Origin: Blasia pusilla
Taxonomy: Eukaryota > Marchantiophyta > Marchantiopsida > Blasiales
Direction: 5' to 3'
Assembly (NCBI GenBank): GCA_050084515.1
Contig: CM114271.1
Span: forward strand, 20,584,001 to 20,648,000
DNA: 64,000 nucleotides
Position numbers and translations under genes: made by a program. The notes under the pieces are model-generated. The model worked only from the letters and a program-made list of their open reading frames with translations, was not told the origin of the DNA and ran no database searches. Positions 24,131 to 35,800 of this stretch are shown here, in pieces (position 1 is the stretch's first letter; the number at the start of each line of letters is the position of its first letter).

Positions 24131-27100
24131 CATCTTAAATTCTGAAATTCCCTATGCTACCAAATTATTAGGCAACATGCACTCCAATAGATGCCAATTT
24201 AAATGCTGAATTATAAGCTCCAAAATGACTAACATAGTGCATACTTTCAACCCCAACATCAAAGATCCCATCCATAAGAAATGAGGACATGCATTTGGAA
24301 AGGGTAGTTGAATTTTTCCATGCTCACAACATGTTCGAAAAGGAAATCATGTATTCTTCACCCTTTCACATCTCCAATGTTTACCAAAGTAAGAAGGACA
24401 CACATCTCCCATTACACCAATACTCTGACGACCGATGATGGAATGCATATTATCTCTAACAACTAGTTTGAGAACATCACCTTCTTAGAAATGTTGATTG
24501 GGTGCAATGTTCCAATATTTATTCTACTTACAGACCCTTGTGGCATTCATGATATTTGTATGCAAATCAACCTTATCCACCATAGTGGGAATATATGGCA
24601 TAACTCATATATAAGGCAAAGAAGTTGTTGCCATTGTAGTGTAAGAACACACCTTGACACGCATTGAAATCGTCAAAGGAGATCCAATTGGAAGCTAGAC
24701 TATTAATGGGAAATGCTATAGAAAGGGGTATGGCATGTGCAATTTCAACCTTAAAGAAGGAGTGATAAATTTGTAGGGGAATAATAAAATGGATATCATA
24801 TAATATAAAATAGGACATCATGATTGAATGGTAGCAAAAAGAAAATACCTGAGATCTTGTGGATTTGGATTAGAAGTGGTGGAATATTCGATGTCGGGAG
24901 CATAGGAAGAATGTGAAAATGAGAATGCATTTTGTTTTCTTTTATACTCTTGTTAGTAGTCTCTTTATTTTTTTCTTTCCAAGGTTAAACTTTCAACATG
25001 AAGTTTACATTGTTGTTGTTGTGCGACACCACAAAGAGCCTTGCAAAAATCACGTATGTCCAAAAAATTAGAATGAATGGGAAGTTTGCATCCAAAAAAG
25101 AATGGCATATGATAGGAAATAATCAGGTAAATATAAATGAAGAAATGAAGTTGTGAAAAAAAGAGAGAAGCGCAACAAGATAAGGGAAAAAATGAAGGTA
25201 GGAGGAAGCAAAAATGAGAGATGGAATCTCGTTCGGAATATCTTGTAATCTAAGTGCATGTTTTGACCTTTGTGCCTCACCTCTTAAAACCTTTTGAGCG
25301 TGTTGTATATCTTAAGGATGGGAAATCATTGGCAATCTGAGAAGGAAACACATGCAGTGATACATAAGAGAGAGAAGTTCTACACATGGTTGTAATTCAA
25401 GTGCATGATGTCTTCTTTGAGCTGCAACTCATTTCTTGTTTCTAGAAAGATTTGCATCTGTTGCATGAGATTGAGTTGAAAAGATTGAAGTAAAAAAGAG
25501 AGAGAATATGAATGTGAACAATATGGTCAAGTAAAGAAGTAAATCTAACAATGGAAAGGGGAAACAATTCTTTTTCTTTTTTGAATAAGAACGTAGTAGT
25601 AAAACTTTTTGGAAGGCATGATAGAAAAAGAAAAAGGGAGGGAATAGAAAGGCGATAAGGGAGGTGGCTATGAAATTTAAACTTTTGATGGAATATGAGC
25701 TTAATCAAACCTTAGCCAAACCGAACGTAGGTATGTTTGCAAGAAATAGTTAGACTTAAGACTAAACCCTGAGAGAGTTCAAGAGGAGCTAGTGATTGTA
25801 TTTGAAGTGAACTGAACCCTAATATGGCTCGACATGAAGCCGACAATATGACTTTGAATGGTTGGGTTGGGAGGGAACTCACCTTGTCGGCTTGATGCTT
25901 ATGGAGATGAGTTTATGTAAACAAGGTTGGGGGCAACTGTACTACTTATAGTTATAAAGTAGTCCCACCAAAAAAAAGTGACTCTCTGTAGTTGAGTCGG
26001 GGGGAGGGAGAGTGGGAGTGCATTCAAGCAAGTCACAAACTGACTAGATCATTCGCTTATGAGTGTTTATGCACACATTGCCATCCTCTAGTAGAATTTG
26101 TCATGCATTGGGATACAACTGTCCAATGATACAAAAATACAATATAGAGAGTAAAGAAATGATAGTTCATTTCAATGCAAAAAAAATTACATTCCAATCT
26201 CCATATGTAGTTGGAACTTGAACAAATTTTAATGTCTAGGCCAATACACAATTCAGAGGATTGGATATCTTTGCTTTCGACACAAGTACTTTAGCCAATA
26301 GTACAGGCAGATGAACAATCATCTAGCACGTAGTTTGCTTTTTTTTTGGGTCCACCAAGTACTTGTGTAAACTTGAAGCATTGAAACTTGCAAAATAGCT
26401 TATGAGGAAGGGATGAGCCTTACAAATCTTGTGTCTAAAGCTATCAAAAAAAGGATTTGGAGAAGGGTGAGTGAATCCAATTTGTAAACAAGTATGAGAG
26501 ACCTCCTTCTTGATTGAGATTGATTTATTTCCTTTGGTGAAGTGTGAATACCCAAAGGCACGAACGTGCAACACTTCTATATCTTCTACATCAAGAAGAA
26601 CATGCATAGGATAGTATTCATCTTCCTCTTTAAAGGATATTTCTTCCTTGGCTAGAGTCGAGCTGAAGTTGGTGAAAATTCCAATCCTTACCATCAACTA
26701 GAGTCAAGCTAAATAATGGCAAAAAATTCCCATCCAAACTAGTAACATAATGTATCTTCTTTATTGGAGAATTTTAAAGAATTGGAGGAATTGATGTTGT
26801 TGGATAGTGATGTGTTTCGTATGGAGATTCTTCCCGCAAGTCAAAAAATCTGTCTCATGGAAGCCTTAAAGATGGTGATTCCATGTCATTTTCATGGGTG
26901 TGTTTGAATTATGGTGAAGCTCACATCCTGGAAATGCTCTTCCCCTTGCTTATGGTAGATTTTCAAGGAGTAATGTTGGTAGTCATAATTAGTAGCACTT
27001 ATAGGATGTGAGCGGAAAATTTTTATATTCTTCTATAGTAGATGGAAGGTCTATAGTCATAAGAAATATTTTTAACTTCAAGTTGTAATATTCCAAACTT

Positions 27101-29620
27101 CAATGAAATGAAAAGTATGTTGAATGCGCTTGGAATGGATACCCACTTCTTTTCTTGATGCTTGATGTTTTGAGTTTTATTGATGGACCGTTAAGGACAA
27201 GGTTGTCCTCATAAAAATAGGGAAAATAAGCTAAGATTGGTGGATGGGCCCACCAACTTCTTTCTTGCTATTGTATCCCGTGTACTCAATCTAGGAAACT
27301 TCAAAGAATCAAAAGTAACCAAAATTGAAAAAATTAATTTCGAAAAAAAGCAAGCTTAAAAAATCTCCAAGAGGGGGTTGAATGGACATAGAGGTATTTA
27401 TAGTCCTTTTTGGATAGTTGTCCTTTTAGGTCATTCAATTAATCTCAAGCTCAACAAATGTGCCAAACTGGGAAATAAGTTCAAATAGCGCGTGTGGCTA
27501 AAATGACCTCACTTTTCAACTTTATTAGAAACAAAATCTTAACAAAACCCAAAATGCCAAGCAGGGAATAACGCATTTGGTTACAACAATGCCTTCTTAC
27601 AACTTTTTTAGAAAAAAAATCTAAATTTTTTTTGGATATGAGGATCTCTGACATAAACTATATTTTCAGTGTGGATGCATTCTATTACAAATCATTTTTT
27701 TTTATCTAAAGTGAATACCTCGAATTTGACATAAAAAAATCTCACGATTTACATCTAATTGTACTCTTATGCCATTTCAAAAAAATCCCAACTTTGATAT
27801 CCATACCTCACACATATCTAGACCCTATGTTCTTAAACTTAGATCTGAGACTTTGACAAATGTTTTGGGAGGTCAAGTAAGATTTGGACATATGTGAAGC
27901 CTTCACCATATGACATGATTCTGGACCTGGGCAAATGGATGGACGTAACACCCATAATAGTATGATTTCATATTCTACTATATTTTTTGGAAAACCATTA
28001 TTTCATGTAAAAAAAAGAATTCCTTTGCCTTGTCTAGGAAATAAATTTCCCTTCTTTCCCACCTTCCTTCTCAATTGGGAAATCAAAATCATCCAAGCGA
28101 GGCCTTCTTCTTTTAACAAACTCATTTCTTCCTCTCTTTGCTTCTCTTTTTAAATTTTGTATTATTTTTTTGTATTGTAGTTACTTGTGCGTTCTATACG
28201 AGAGGTGCTTTTGCAAAAAGGAAGAACCCTCAATGTCCCAACGAATAGTGTTTGTAGTTGCACTCTCTTGAAATACAACAATCTTGGTTCTAAGAAGAAA
28301 TTATATCGTATACAAGACAAAGTGAAAATCTTGTTTAGCAATGATTATGTGCCTTTACATGAACCTTATTCCATACACATGGATTGTTGTATCCCAAATG
28401 GCCATGCAAAAAGGATAAAATGGGGACGGTTTGAATTCAAAATACCTGAATAACAACTTGAAGGCAACAACACATAGCATGGATTCGATTGGGCAGGGGC
28501 TGGATCGAGGAGATCGTACTGACTACGTTAAATGGTATAGAGTTAAGCTCAACCTCCATGGGGAGTAATTTGGAGGCTACAAAATTTAGTTTGAATTGTT
28601 CCACTATTCTTTTCCTTTTTCTTTGTCATGGTTAATGGGCAACTTGTCTTCTTGTGGTCAATGTCCCTGATAAATTTCCAAATTTCCAGTGAAATTCTTT
28701 TTTGAGATTATGCACTATGAAATGAGTGAGCGTTATCTTTCATTCTATATAAAGTATGGTCATCTATGTGCACATCTTACCTAGGGAGGAGAGTGATGGG
28801 ATATACCTCAAGGGAAAAAGAGCTTGGAATTGGAGCTCATTCTCTAATTGTTGAGCCTATTAGTATAAAGGTATCCAAACTTTTTTCATGTCTATAACGT
28901 ATCAAAATCGAGTCTCTTCATCTTGAGAGTGGATTTGATTTGATTGTAGATTTAAAGAGAGCTTATGTGAGAGTTTTCTTGCAAATTTATATGAGAGAAT
29001 AAGGGAGGATTTTTTAGAGAAGTTGTCATGACTACAGGGAGGTAGGCGAGATTACATTGAGGTTTACAGGGGTCCTATGTATGTCTCATTTTAGGAGTTT
29101 ATTTGTAACCTGTACATGTAACCCTTTTATTTTTATTTTTATTGAAGAGTGAGTTATAGTCAAGCTCATTAAGTATCTGGACTGCTACATTTGGTACTCA
29201 CACGAAATAGGAAAGTTTAATCTTGGTTAGTTGGTTAAGCACGATTATCTTAACTAGGGTTAGTTAATCACAGTTAGTCTAACTCAAGACTATGGTTAGG
29301 ATTAGGGTTAGGGTTGCTTGTACATACCCTATATAATTAAGAAGGGGACCAACCTCCACTCATTCTCTCATTGCCAAATTTCATTTTCCATGATGGTGTG
29401 TGAGTGTCAGAGTCGTATCCCACCAATTATGTCTCTTTAGACGTTTTCTACACTTTTTGTGTTGGGTGGCATATTCGTAAATGCCATGTATGTAGATAAT
29501 TATCTCGAGCCAATGAGGCTCAACTAGGATGGCGTTAGAAGGATTGACTTCTTCTACATCTTCTCCATGATTAGAGGATTAGATGTACAAGTAGTTGAGT
29601 AGATTATATGATGTACTCTA
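24131..29620. other. AT-rich transposon-like DNA without identifiable genes
   Basis: Only short frames. The longest, 124 codons on the minus strand at 26323-26697, and 88 codons on the plus strand at 28187-28453, show no family I recognise. The left part may be the 5' portion of the Helitron. Around 29290-29320 there is a short TTAGGG-like run followed by a TATATAA and a leader-like sequence, which resembles an LTR promoter but is not provable here. Confidence 0.35.
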
Positions 29621-29838
29621 ACTAGTAAGGTGCCCATGCGATGCACGGGAAATAAAAAATGGTTTGAAGAGCTAGCGTATAGCCTGCGAAGGGAAGAGAT
29701 TAATGATGCTGCATATAAGTTCCAATTTTTTTCTTGCTGCCCGTAGCATATGAAATATTTTCTTGTAGCCTTGTTACCACGTGTCAAGCAGAGAGGTGTT
29801 TGCAAATCAAGAAGGCACTCTCCCATAATAATATAGAT
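29621..29838 (+). repeat. Helitron-like/MITE-like repeat, copy A
   Basis: 218 bp from ACTAGTAAGGTGCCCATGCG to ATAATATAGAT, closely similar along its length to copy B at 30623. Near the start an imperfect palindrome (CCCATGC GAT GCACGGG) forms a hairpin. Landmarks shared with the other copies are TTTTTTTCTTGCTGC, AATATTTTCTTG, GCAAATCAAGAA and CACTCTCCCATAATAATATAG. Antisense frames through it look alike in copies A and B only because of the repeat. Confidence 0.8.
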
Positions 29839-30622
29839 CAAGTAATTTAAGAGTGATCTACTAGATGGAGTGGTAAATTATTGATTCAAGTTTCCATGGA
29901 GTAGCTTGAGACACGTATACCCTTGAGGAGGCTCATTTGGAGATTATCTTTAGATATTAGACCCTAAGAGTAGGTTCCGTATTACATTGCAACAAGACTA
30001 TGATGATGTATTGATCTTGGATCCTTGGAGATTCTTGCCATAAGAGTGAGCTAGGGTTGATTTAGAGATGATACATTGTAGATGTTTATTATGTTTGACT
30101 CGTATCTCTTTGTTGAGGGCATATATGTTGTAATCTATACTTACTATTTTTGAGCCATAATAGTTCTAGAACAAGTGAAGGTTATGGCTTCACATGCCTC
30201 AGTTTATACTACAAGGCATTTTATTTTGGGTTTGTTGAGTCTTTGTGTAGGGATTTTCTGGGATTCATAGGATAGGATAGGATAGATGGATCTTAGAACT
30301 TTGTTGATAACACTATGTATATCAGTCAGGGATGTGTATTCGCTTGACAAAGCAATCCAAGTTATGTAGGAGTTTTGGAGGGGAAGCATTATCCATTTTT
30401 GGTTAGGTTCGCAAGATGAGGAAAATTTTCCCTATTGAATGTGTGATGGGCTCTTATATAGTTTGATTTACTTTTTCAACTATACTTTTCTCGATCAAGG
30501 ACTACAAGAGTAACAAGACTTGCTGCTTTGACTATTTAGTTCTTCTCAAAGGGATTTGTGATGTCTTTTTAAAGTTTTGGGATCCTCATTACTTGATGCT
30601 TGCTCCACTCATAATAGTTCAT
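29839..30622. other. Spacer between repeat copies A and B
   Basis: 784 bases with no recognisable gene. It contains short direct repeats such as ATAGGATAGGATAGGATAGA near 30265-30285. Nothing else supported. Confidence 0.4.
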
Positions 30623-30846
30623 ACTAGTAAGGTGCCCGTGTGGTGCACAAGAAATAAAAAAGTGTTTGAAGAGCTTTTGTTAGTGTATAGCCCGTGAAGG
30701 GACGGGATTAATGATGCTGCACACAAATTCAATTTTTTTTCTTGCTGCATGTACCATGTGAAACATTTTCTTGTTGCCCAATTGCCATGTGTCAAACATA
30801 GATATATTTGCAAATCAAGAAAGCACTCTCCCATGATAATATAGAT
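30623..30846 (+). repeat. Helitron-like/MITE-like repeat, copy B
   Basis: 224 bp, same orientation and same borders as copy A (ACTAGTAAGGTGCCCGTGTG to ATAATATAGAT). It differs by scattered substitutions and a short insertion near 30680. The head hairpin has decayed (CCCGTGTGGTGCACAAG). Confidence 0.8.
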
Positions 30847-32871
30847 TCAAGATAAAAAAATTTAATTTATTGAAGAGAAAAATTGGTGCACCATGGAGAT
30901 GTGTGTGACAAATTTTTTCCGCACAACGTTTATTTCCCACACCTAGTCTCACCTTACACATGAGACCCCCTTCCCCTAGTCCAACCCGTACTCCACAACT
31001 ATGACTCGTCTTGATCAAATTTGGGACTAAATGCATTAATTTATGTTCCTCTACACCTTTGAGGTCCTCCTACACTCAAAAATCCCAAAATTGAGAGGTG
31101 AAAAGAGTGATAAATTTTTGTAATCTAGATTTACTCAAAGAATATTACTTTCACCATTCTTATCTAGAGAATGTGAACCAAAATAAAACTCAATGATTTT
31201 TCATCAAGAAAAATATTTTTAGTTTTCAAAAATTGCAAAGTGAAGCCAACCTAAAGACTACTCGAAGAATGGAGTAGAGAAGTCTAAATAAGCGCAACGC
31301 TAGTCAACACGGAATTTCTTGCCTTCACCTCTCCCCCTCATCCTCGTAGCGAAGGGAATTGCCCATTCTATATTCTACTACTAGCATCTTGCCCGTCCAA
31401 GCACAGGTGAAAAAATCCCTTGGCTCTTCTTGTTAGCAATTAGTTAAATGCTCTTTAGTTGATTGCTCATGTACATATGTCTATACCGGGAGGCTTAAAA
31501 AAGCTTACGTGTCAACACCAGAGGAAGGCTTCCCAAACCCATCCTCTTTTAATAATATAGATTCTATATTCGGGTTTAGGATCTAGCCATCATAAATCTA
31601 TCACGAAGAGTGGAGGTAATTTGCAATATCTAAATAAAACCTATCTTGGGTTTTTTTAAACAAAAATCCAAGTTATAAATGGTACGGAAAGTATTAACAC
31701 ATGGGAGTAACACGGCTTAGAGAAATGATTAATACTAAAAGATCTAACTAAAACTAAATGATTAATACTAAAAGATCTAACTAACAAATGAGTCACAACT
31801 CTATCTAGAAGTTACTTGCATAAAGCTTTGTTGCACGAAATCGACTACTAGTAGGGCCACAATTATTGTTTAGTATGTACAAGGAGAGTAGAAATTAACA
31901 AGTGTATTATTAGGTGAGTGATAATACGAGGGATATCTTGAGTATCCATTATGCCACTAGCAGACAAAATAGTCAAAAGATCCATTAAAAAACTATCGAA
32001 GGTCCATTTGAGTGACATACACACAAGTTGAATTATGCAAATTGGCCATTTTGGGAATTATGAGTTCAAGAGGCCACTCCGTTTTAATCCTGCTTTGCAC
32101 CAGCCTAGCGCCTAGTCACAGCAAAGCTCGTAAGATGAAATGGGGCATGAACCAGTGGAAGTAGATTTGAAATTGTAACTCAGATGAATTCTTGTATGAA
32201 GTGGAGCAGCCAGAGCTCTGGCCGGTCAAATATTCACCGTTCAGGTGGAGGTGTGAGTTGCAACTTACGAGTGATTTCTTTCCACGATGAAATGCACTGT
32301 TTTGATGGTTCGCAGAGATACGAAGATTGATCCCGACTATTCCGATTACCCTTGTGCGGAATTGCAACATATGGGAAAGCAGACACAATGAAGATTGAAA
32401 GTGGACCGGTCCGTCGCATTTCATGGAGGACGATTTCACATACACGGCGGCTTCACAATTTTGGACTAGCGGAGGAGGACGGAGTGGCCGCCAGGATATT
32501 CAAGGGTCTGTTTTACAGCGATTCATCGTCGTCTGCGAAGACCTCTCGAAATAGCTTTCCGGTGACAGAAACTTGAGGATTTTACGATACCTTCGATTAC
32601 AAATGCAAGAGGCTGAACCCTAAGCACATGAAAGCTGTTGTTGTATTCATGACTTGCTTCGCGTCTGGATGCCAAACACAAGGTAGTATGCTTTTAGGTC
32701 GGGTTGGATGTATACGACGAAACGATTCTCATTGCGGGAAGCGATGCTTGGAATCAGCTCTTGGCGTAGCTCGTGAATGGTGCTATGTGGCCGGTAGTGA
32801 CTGTAAGCGCGTCTTGTAGGAGCTCGTTCACGAGACTGGAGTTTGTTAATGTACAGTGATTGAGCTTTTCT
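30847..32871. other. AT-rich DNA, then 3' flank of the FRO gene
   Basis: To about 32090 this is AT-rich with no gene. From 32090 the sequence is more GC-balanced and leads into the end of the minus-strand FRO gene, so 32400-32871 may contain its 3' UTR. A plus-strand frame at 32352-32576 and its antisense counterpart have no recognisable homology. Confidence 0.4.
31380..31562 (+). repeat. Related short element, possible copy E of the repeat family
   Basis: It begins ACTAGCATCTTGCCCGTCC and ends TAATAATATAGAT, the same kinds of ends as copies A and B, but the interior is different. It may be another non-autonomous element using the same termini. Confidence 0.4.
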
Positions 32872-35800
32872 TCAGAAGTCAAAACTGACCGAGTGATAAC
32901 TGAAGGCCGTTTGATGAAGATGGTAGAACACTGTGTTGAACGCCCTGCACTGAGAGGCCACTGCCGATTGCAATCCCTCGGGTCCACAAACCAGCACTCC
33001 AACATTGGTTCCACCTAACCGCTTTCCACAGGCCTCGAACAAGTCTGCTCTTGCAACCAAACGGCGAATTGTGTTACAAAAGGTCACAGCAACTCGAGTA
33101 CTTTCTTTGCCAAGTTGAGACATGCAGCGAGCAGATAGAGGAGAATCAACAATGCACCAACTATTGACGAAGGAGGCACCCAGGAAGATAGAGCAAGCAG
33201 AGTCGAATCCAGACATTTCTGTATCTTGAAGACAAGCCTTCGATTACGCTCAAGAAGCTTCAAGACCTCGGACATGGAACAAGGTCGGGGGATGACTTTC
33301 GAGTCTTAGCCTCGACAAGCAGAATGTGTAAAGGGCCTTGAGGGAGATCGTACTCTCTGAAATTTACTGGATGAGAGAAGAAAGGCCCTACTTGTAAGGC
33401 GGTGTGCATGTCCTAGCCTTGTGGCCACAGACCCCAGCACTACTTACTATGTAGTGCCTGTCGTAGCCTTGCAACCATAGGCCCTGTGAGAAGGCCAGAT
33501 GGCAGGGTCCAGGGATTCCACAGTGCATCTTCAGCTAACAATATTGCTACACTAATGAAAGAGTGTAAAATGAATGGAAAATCTGACCAAACTGGACATG
33601 GAGCAAGATATGAGCAGCGTTGGGAATGAAAATCAGCCAGACAGTGCAGAAGCAAAACAATTTGAGCAATATCTCTCATCAGATCAGCTTTTTCAGTCCA
33701 GTCGTCGACAGTGTTGATAAGTACCCACCTTGCAGATCAGGTCTGACCCCATAGACTGTATTGGAGCGATGTATCAACTTTTCGACGATAGGAGGGTTCT
33801 CCTCAGATTCCTTTACCGAGTTGCCCAGTAAGGGTTCAGTTACTTCGCTCTCAGCTGCACCGAGGCTGTTCTGCGGTTTTGATATCGGACTGCACAAACC
33901 CCAAAGAAGAATCACACTTCCTCCGCATACCAGAACAGCAAACAGGACACCCAGGATAAGGGAGCATCCTCTCACCCAAGACGGCACCATTTTCAGACCA
34001 CCATGATCTTCTGAGCCTAAATACAGTGCTCCCACGAAAGTGGCCCACGCGATATAACCCACTACAGATGCGGCGATAGCTGATCCCACCCACAATATGC
34101 TTCCCGAACCCACTAAATGAGAGATGGGCTTTTGAAGGGCTGAGGAATCGAATTCTGTGCGTTGATGCGTTGTGCCGACGTCTGATTCCTCTACTGCTTC
34201 CAGATCTTGCTGCGATTCTTGTGTCACATAAGCATGGATGACCAGATTCAACCGTAGGGCGTATTCCGGAAAGATGAAACTTGGATGTAAAGAGTCCAAA
34301 ACACGAAGTTCCTTTTGATGTTTGACTGCCCAGATCAGCGTGACGTCCTGGGAAGTCCTGGTTCATCATTCATCTGATACCGCTGAAGCAAGTCTCGAAT
34401 TATGGCGATGAAAGGCGACACGCCAATACCTCCGGCTACTAACAAGAGAGCTTCATAGCTGTGCACACAAACAAGAGAAGCCCAGCATTTAAGTCAAGGC
34501 AGAGGGAGCCTCTGCTTGTGCTACACGGGAAGGGAAACCGAACAAGTCCTCCAGAACAACGAAATCGAAAGCAGTCCACACAGACTCACTCTAGAAAGTA
34601 GCTGGTCTCGTGTCCATATGGCCCCTCCACTGCAGCTTCCAACCTCAAAGGGCATTTGGTCAAGGCTGCTTTCTTCACTGCCTCTCCTAGCTGTCGAGTC
34701 CAAGTTCCTAAGGGTTTGATCAGAAATTTCATGTTGTCCGAATTTTCCTTAGGACCGGAGGACACACTGAAAGGATGCCATTCAAATCGAGAAACTGCTG
34801 GGAAGTTGAGGAATGCGAAACTCAACGCGTTGTAATCGGAAGCTGGACCTCAAGAAGCGTCCCCCCCACCCCCACCCCCACACACACACACATACACACC
34901 CAATGAACAAGTTCAATACTAGCACTATATCGCTCCTTACATATCCATCGCAACGCAGTAAACGGAATCGGAACTATTCTGCTGAGCCCACGCATGAGTT
35001 GCTGAACTGACAAGGCATTAGCGACGAGATGTACATGGGCGTTTGGGCAGGGTCAGCTCGTAAGTTCCGCACGGTAACAGGGTGGCTGTGAGCACAGCTA
35101 CTTCACTGCGCGACTGGCAAAACCTCAGGAATCTGTCAAAGGCGAAGAGGAAAATTCCTGCAAATGCCAATGCAGTGACGTTCTCACCAACGTGGAGGAC
35201 CATGAAGACGACGAAGACGATGTACAGTTGATGTGTGTAGAAGAAGAGTTCGAACGCATGTATCCTGGTGAACTTAAGGAGGTGGCCCACATCAGCAACC
35301 CTGCTGCCAGGGATATTTCTCCAGCTAGATTGGAGACTCCATGAATTTTCCACTGGATCATCTGCCGAGTCAAGTCAAACAAATTACCATCACCTTGAGC
35401 TCTGATGGCATCTGATCTTGTGACAGGATAACCTTCTTATGAACTCTATCAGACTAGACGACCCCTCGAAGTCCATAGCTCCCTTTCCAGACACAAGCTC
35501 TCGATTCTAATCACTCGATCTACTGTTGACTTTAATAGAAAAGACACTTTCAGTTGGAGATAATTACACATGGAGTTCTTCAACATACAAGGGCTGATTT
35601 CCACTCCAGTTTAGCCATGCACAATTCAGGAAATTTTCTGGTATGTGGATGGACGAGTCGAAACTCACTCTATCGAGACGACCTTCCCAAATCCAAGTCA
35701 GGATGTACGTGAGACCATGCAAAGAAAAGAGGCTCATGGTGAAATGGCCCAGCCAGACGTGATATTTCGCTGCATGCTCGAATGGGATATCTATGAGGCG

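Noticed and set aside
29285-29315. Telomere-like TTAGGATTAGGGTTAGGG run
   Set aside because: Only about three units and not the usual plant TTTAGGG form; too short to call an interstitial telomere.
29554-30834. Two similar minus-strand frames that look like paralogous genes
   Set aside because: Both are antisense readings of repeat copies A and B.
34822-35013. Minus-strand frame of 63 codons rich in Val, Gly and Cys
   Set aside because: It is the G/GT-rich microsatellite inside an FRO intron, between exons 5 and 6.
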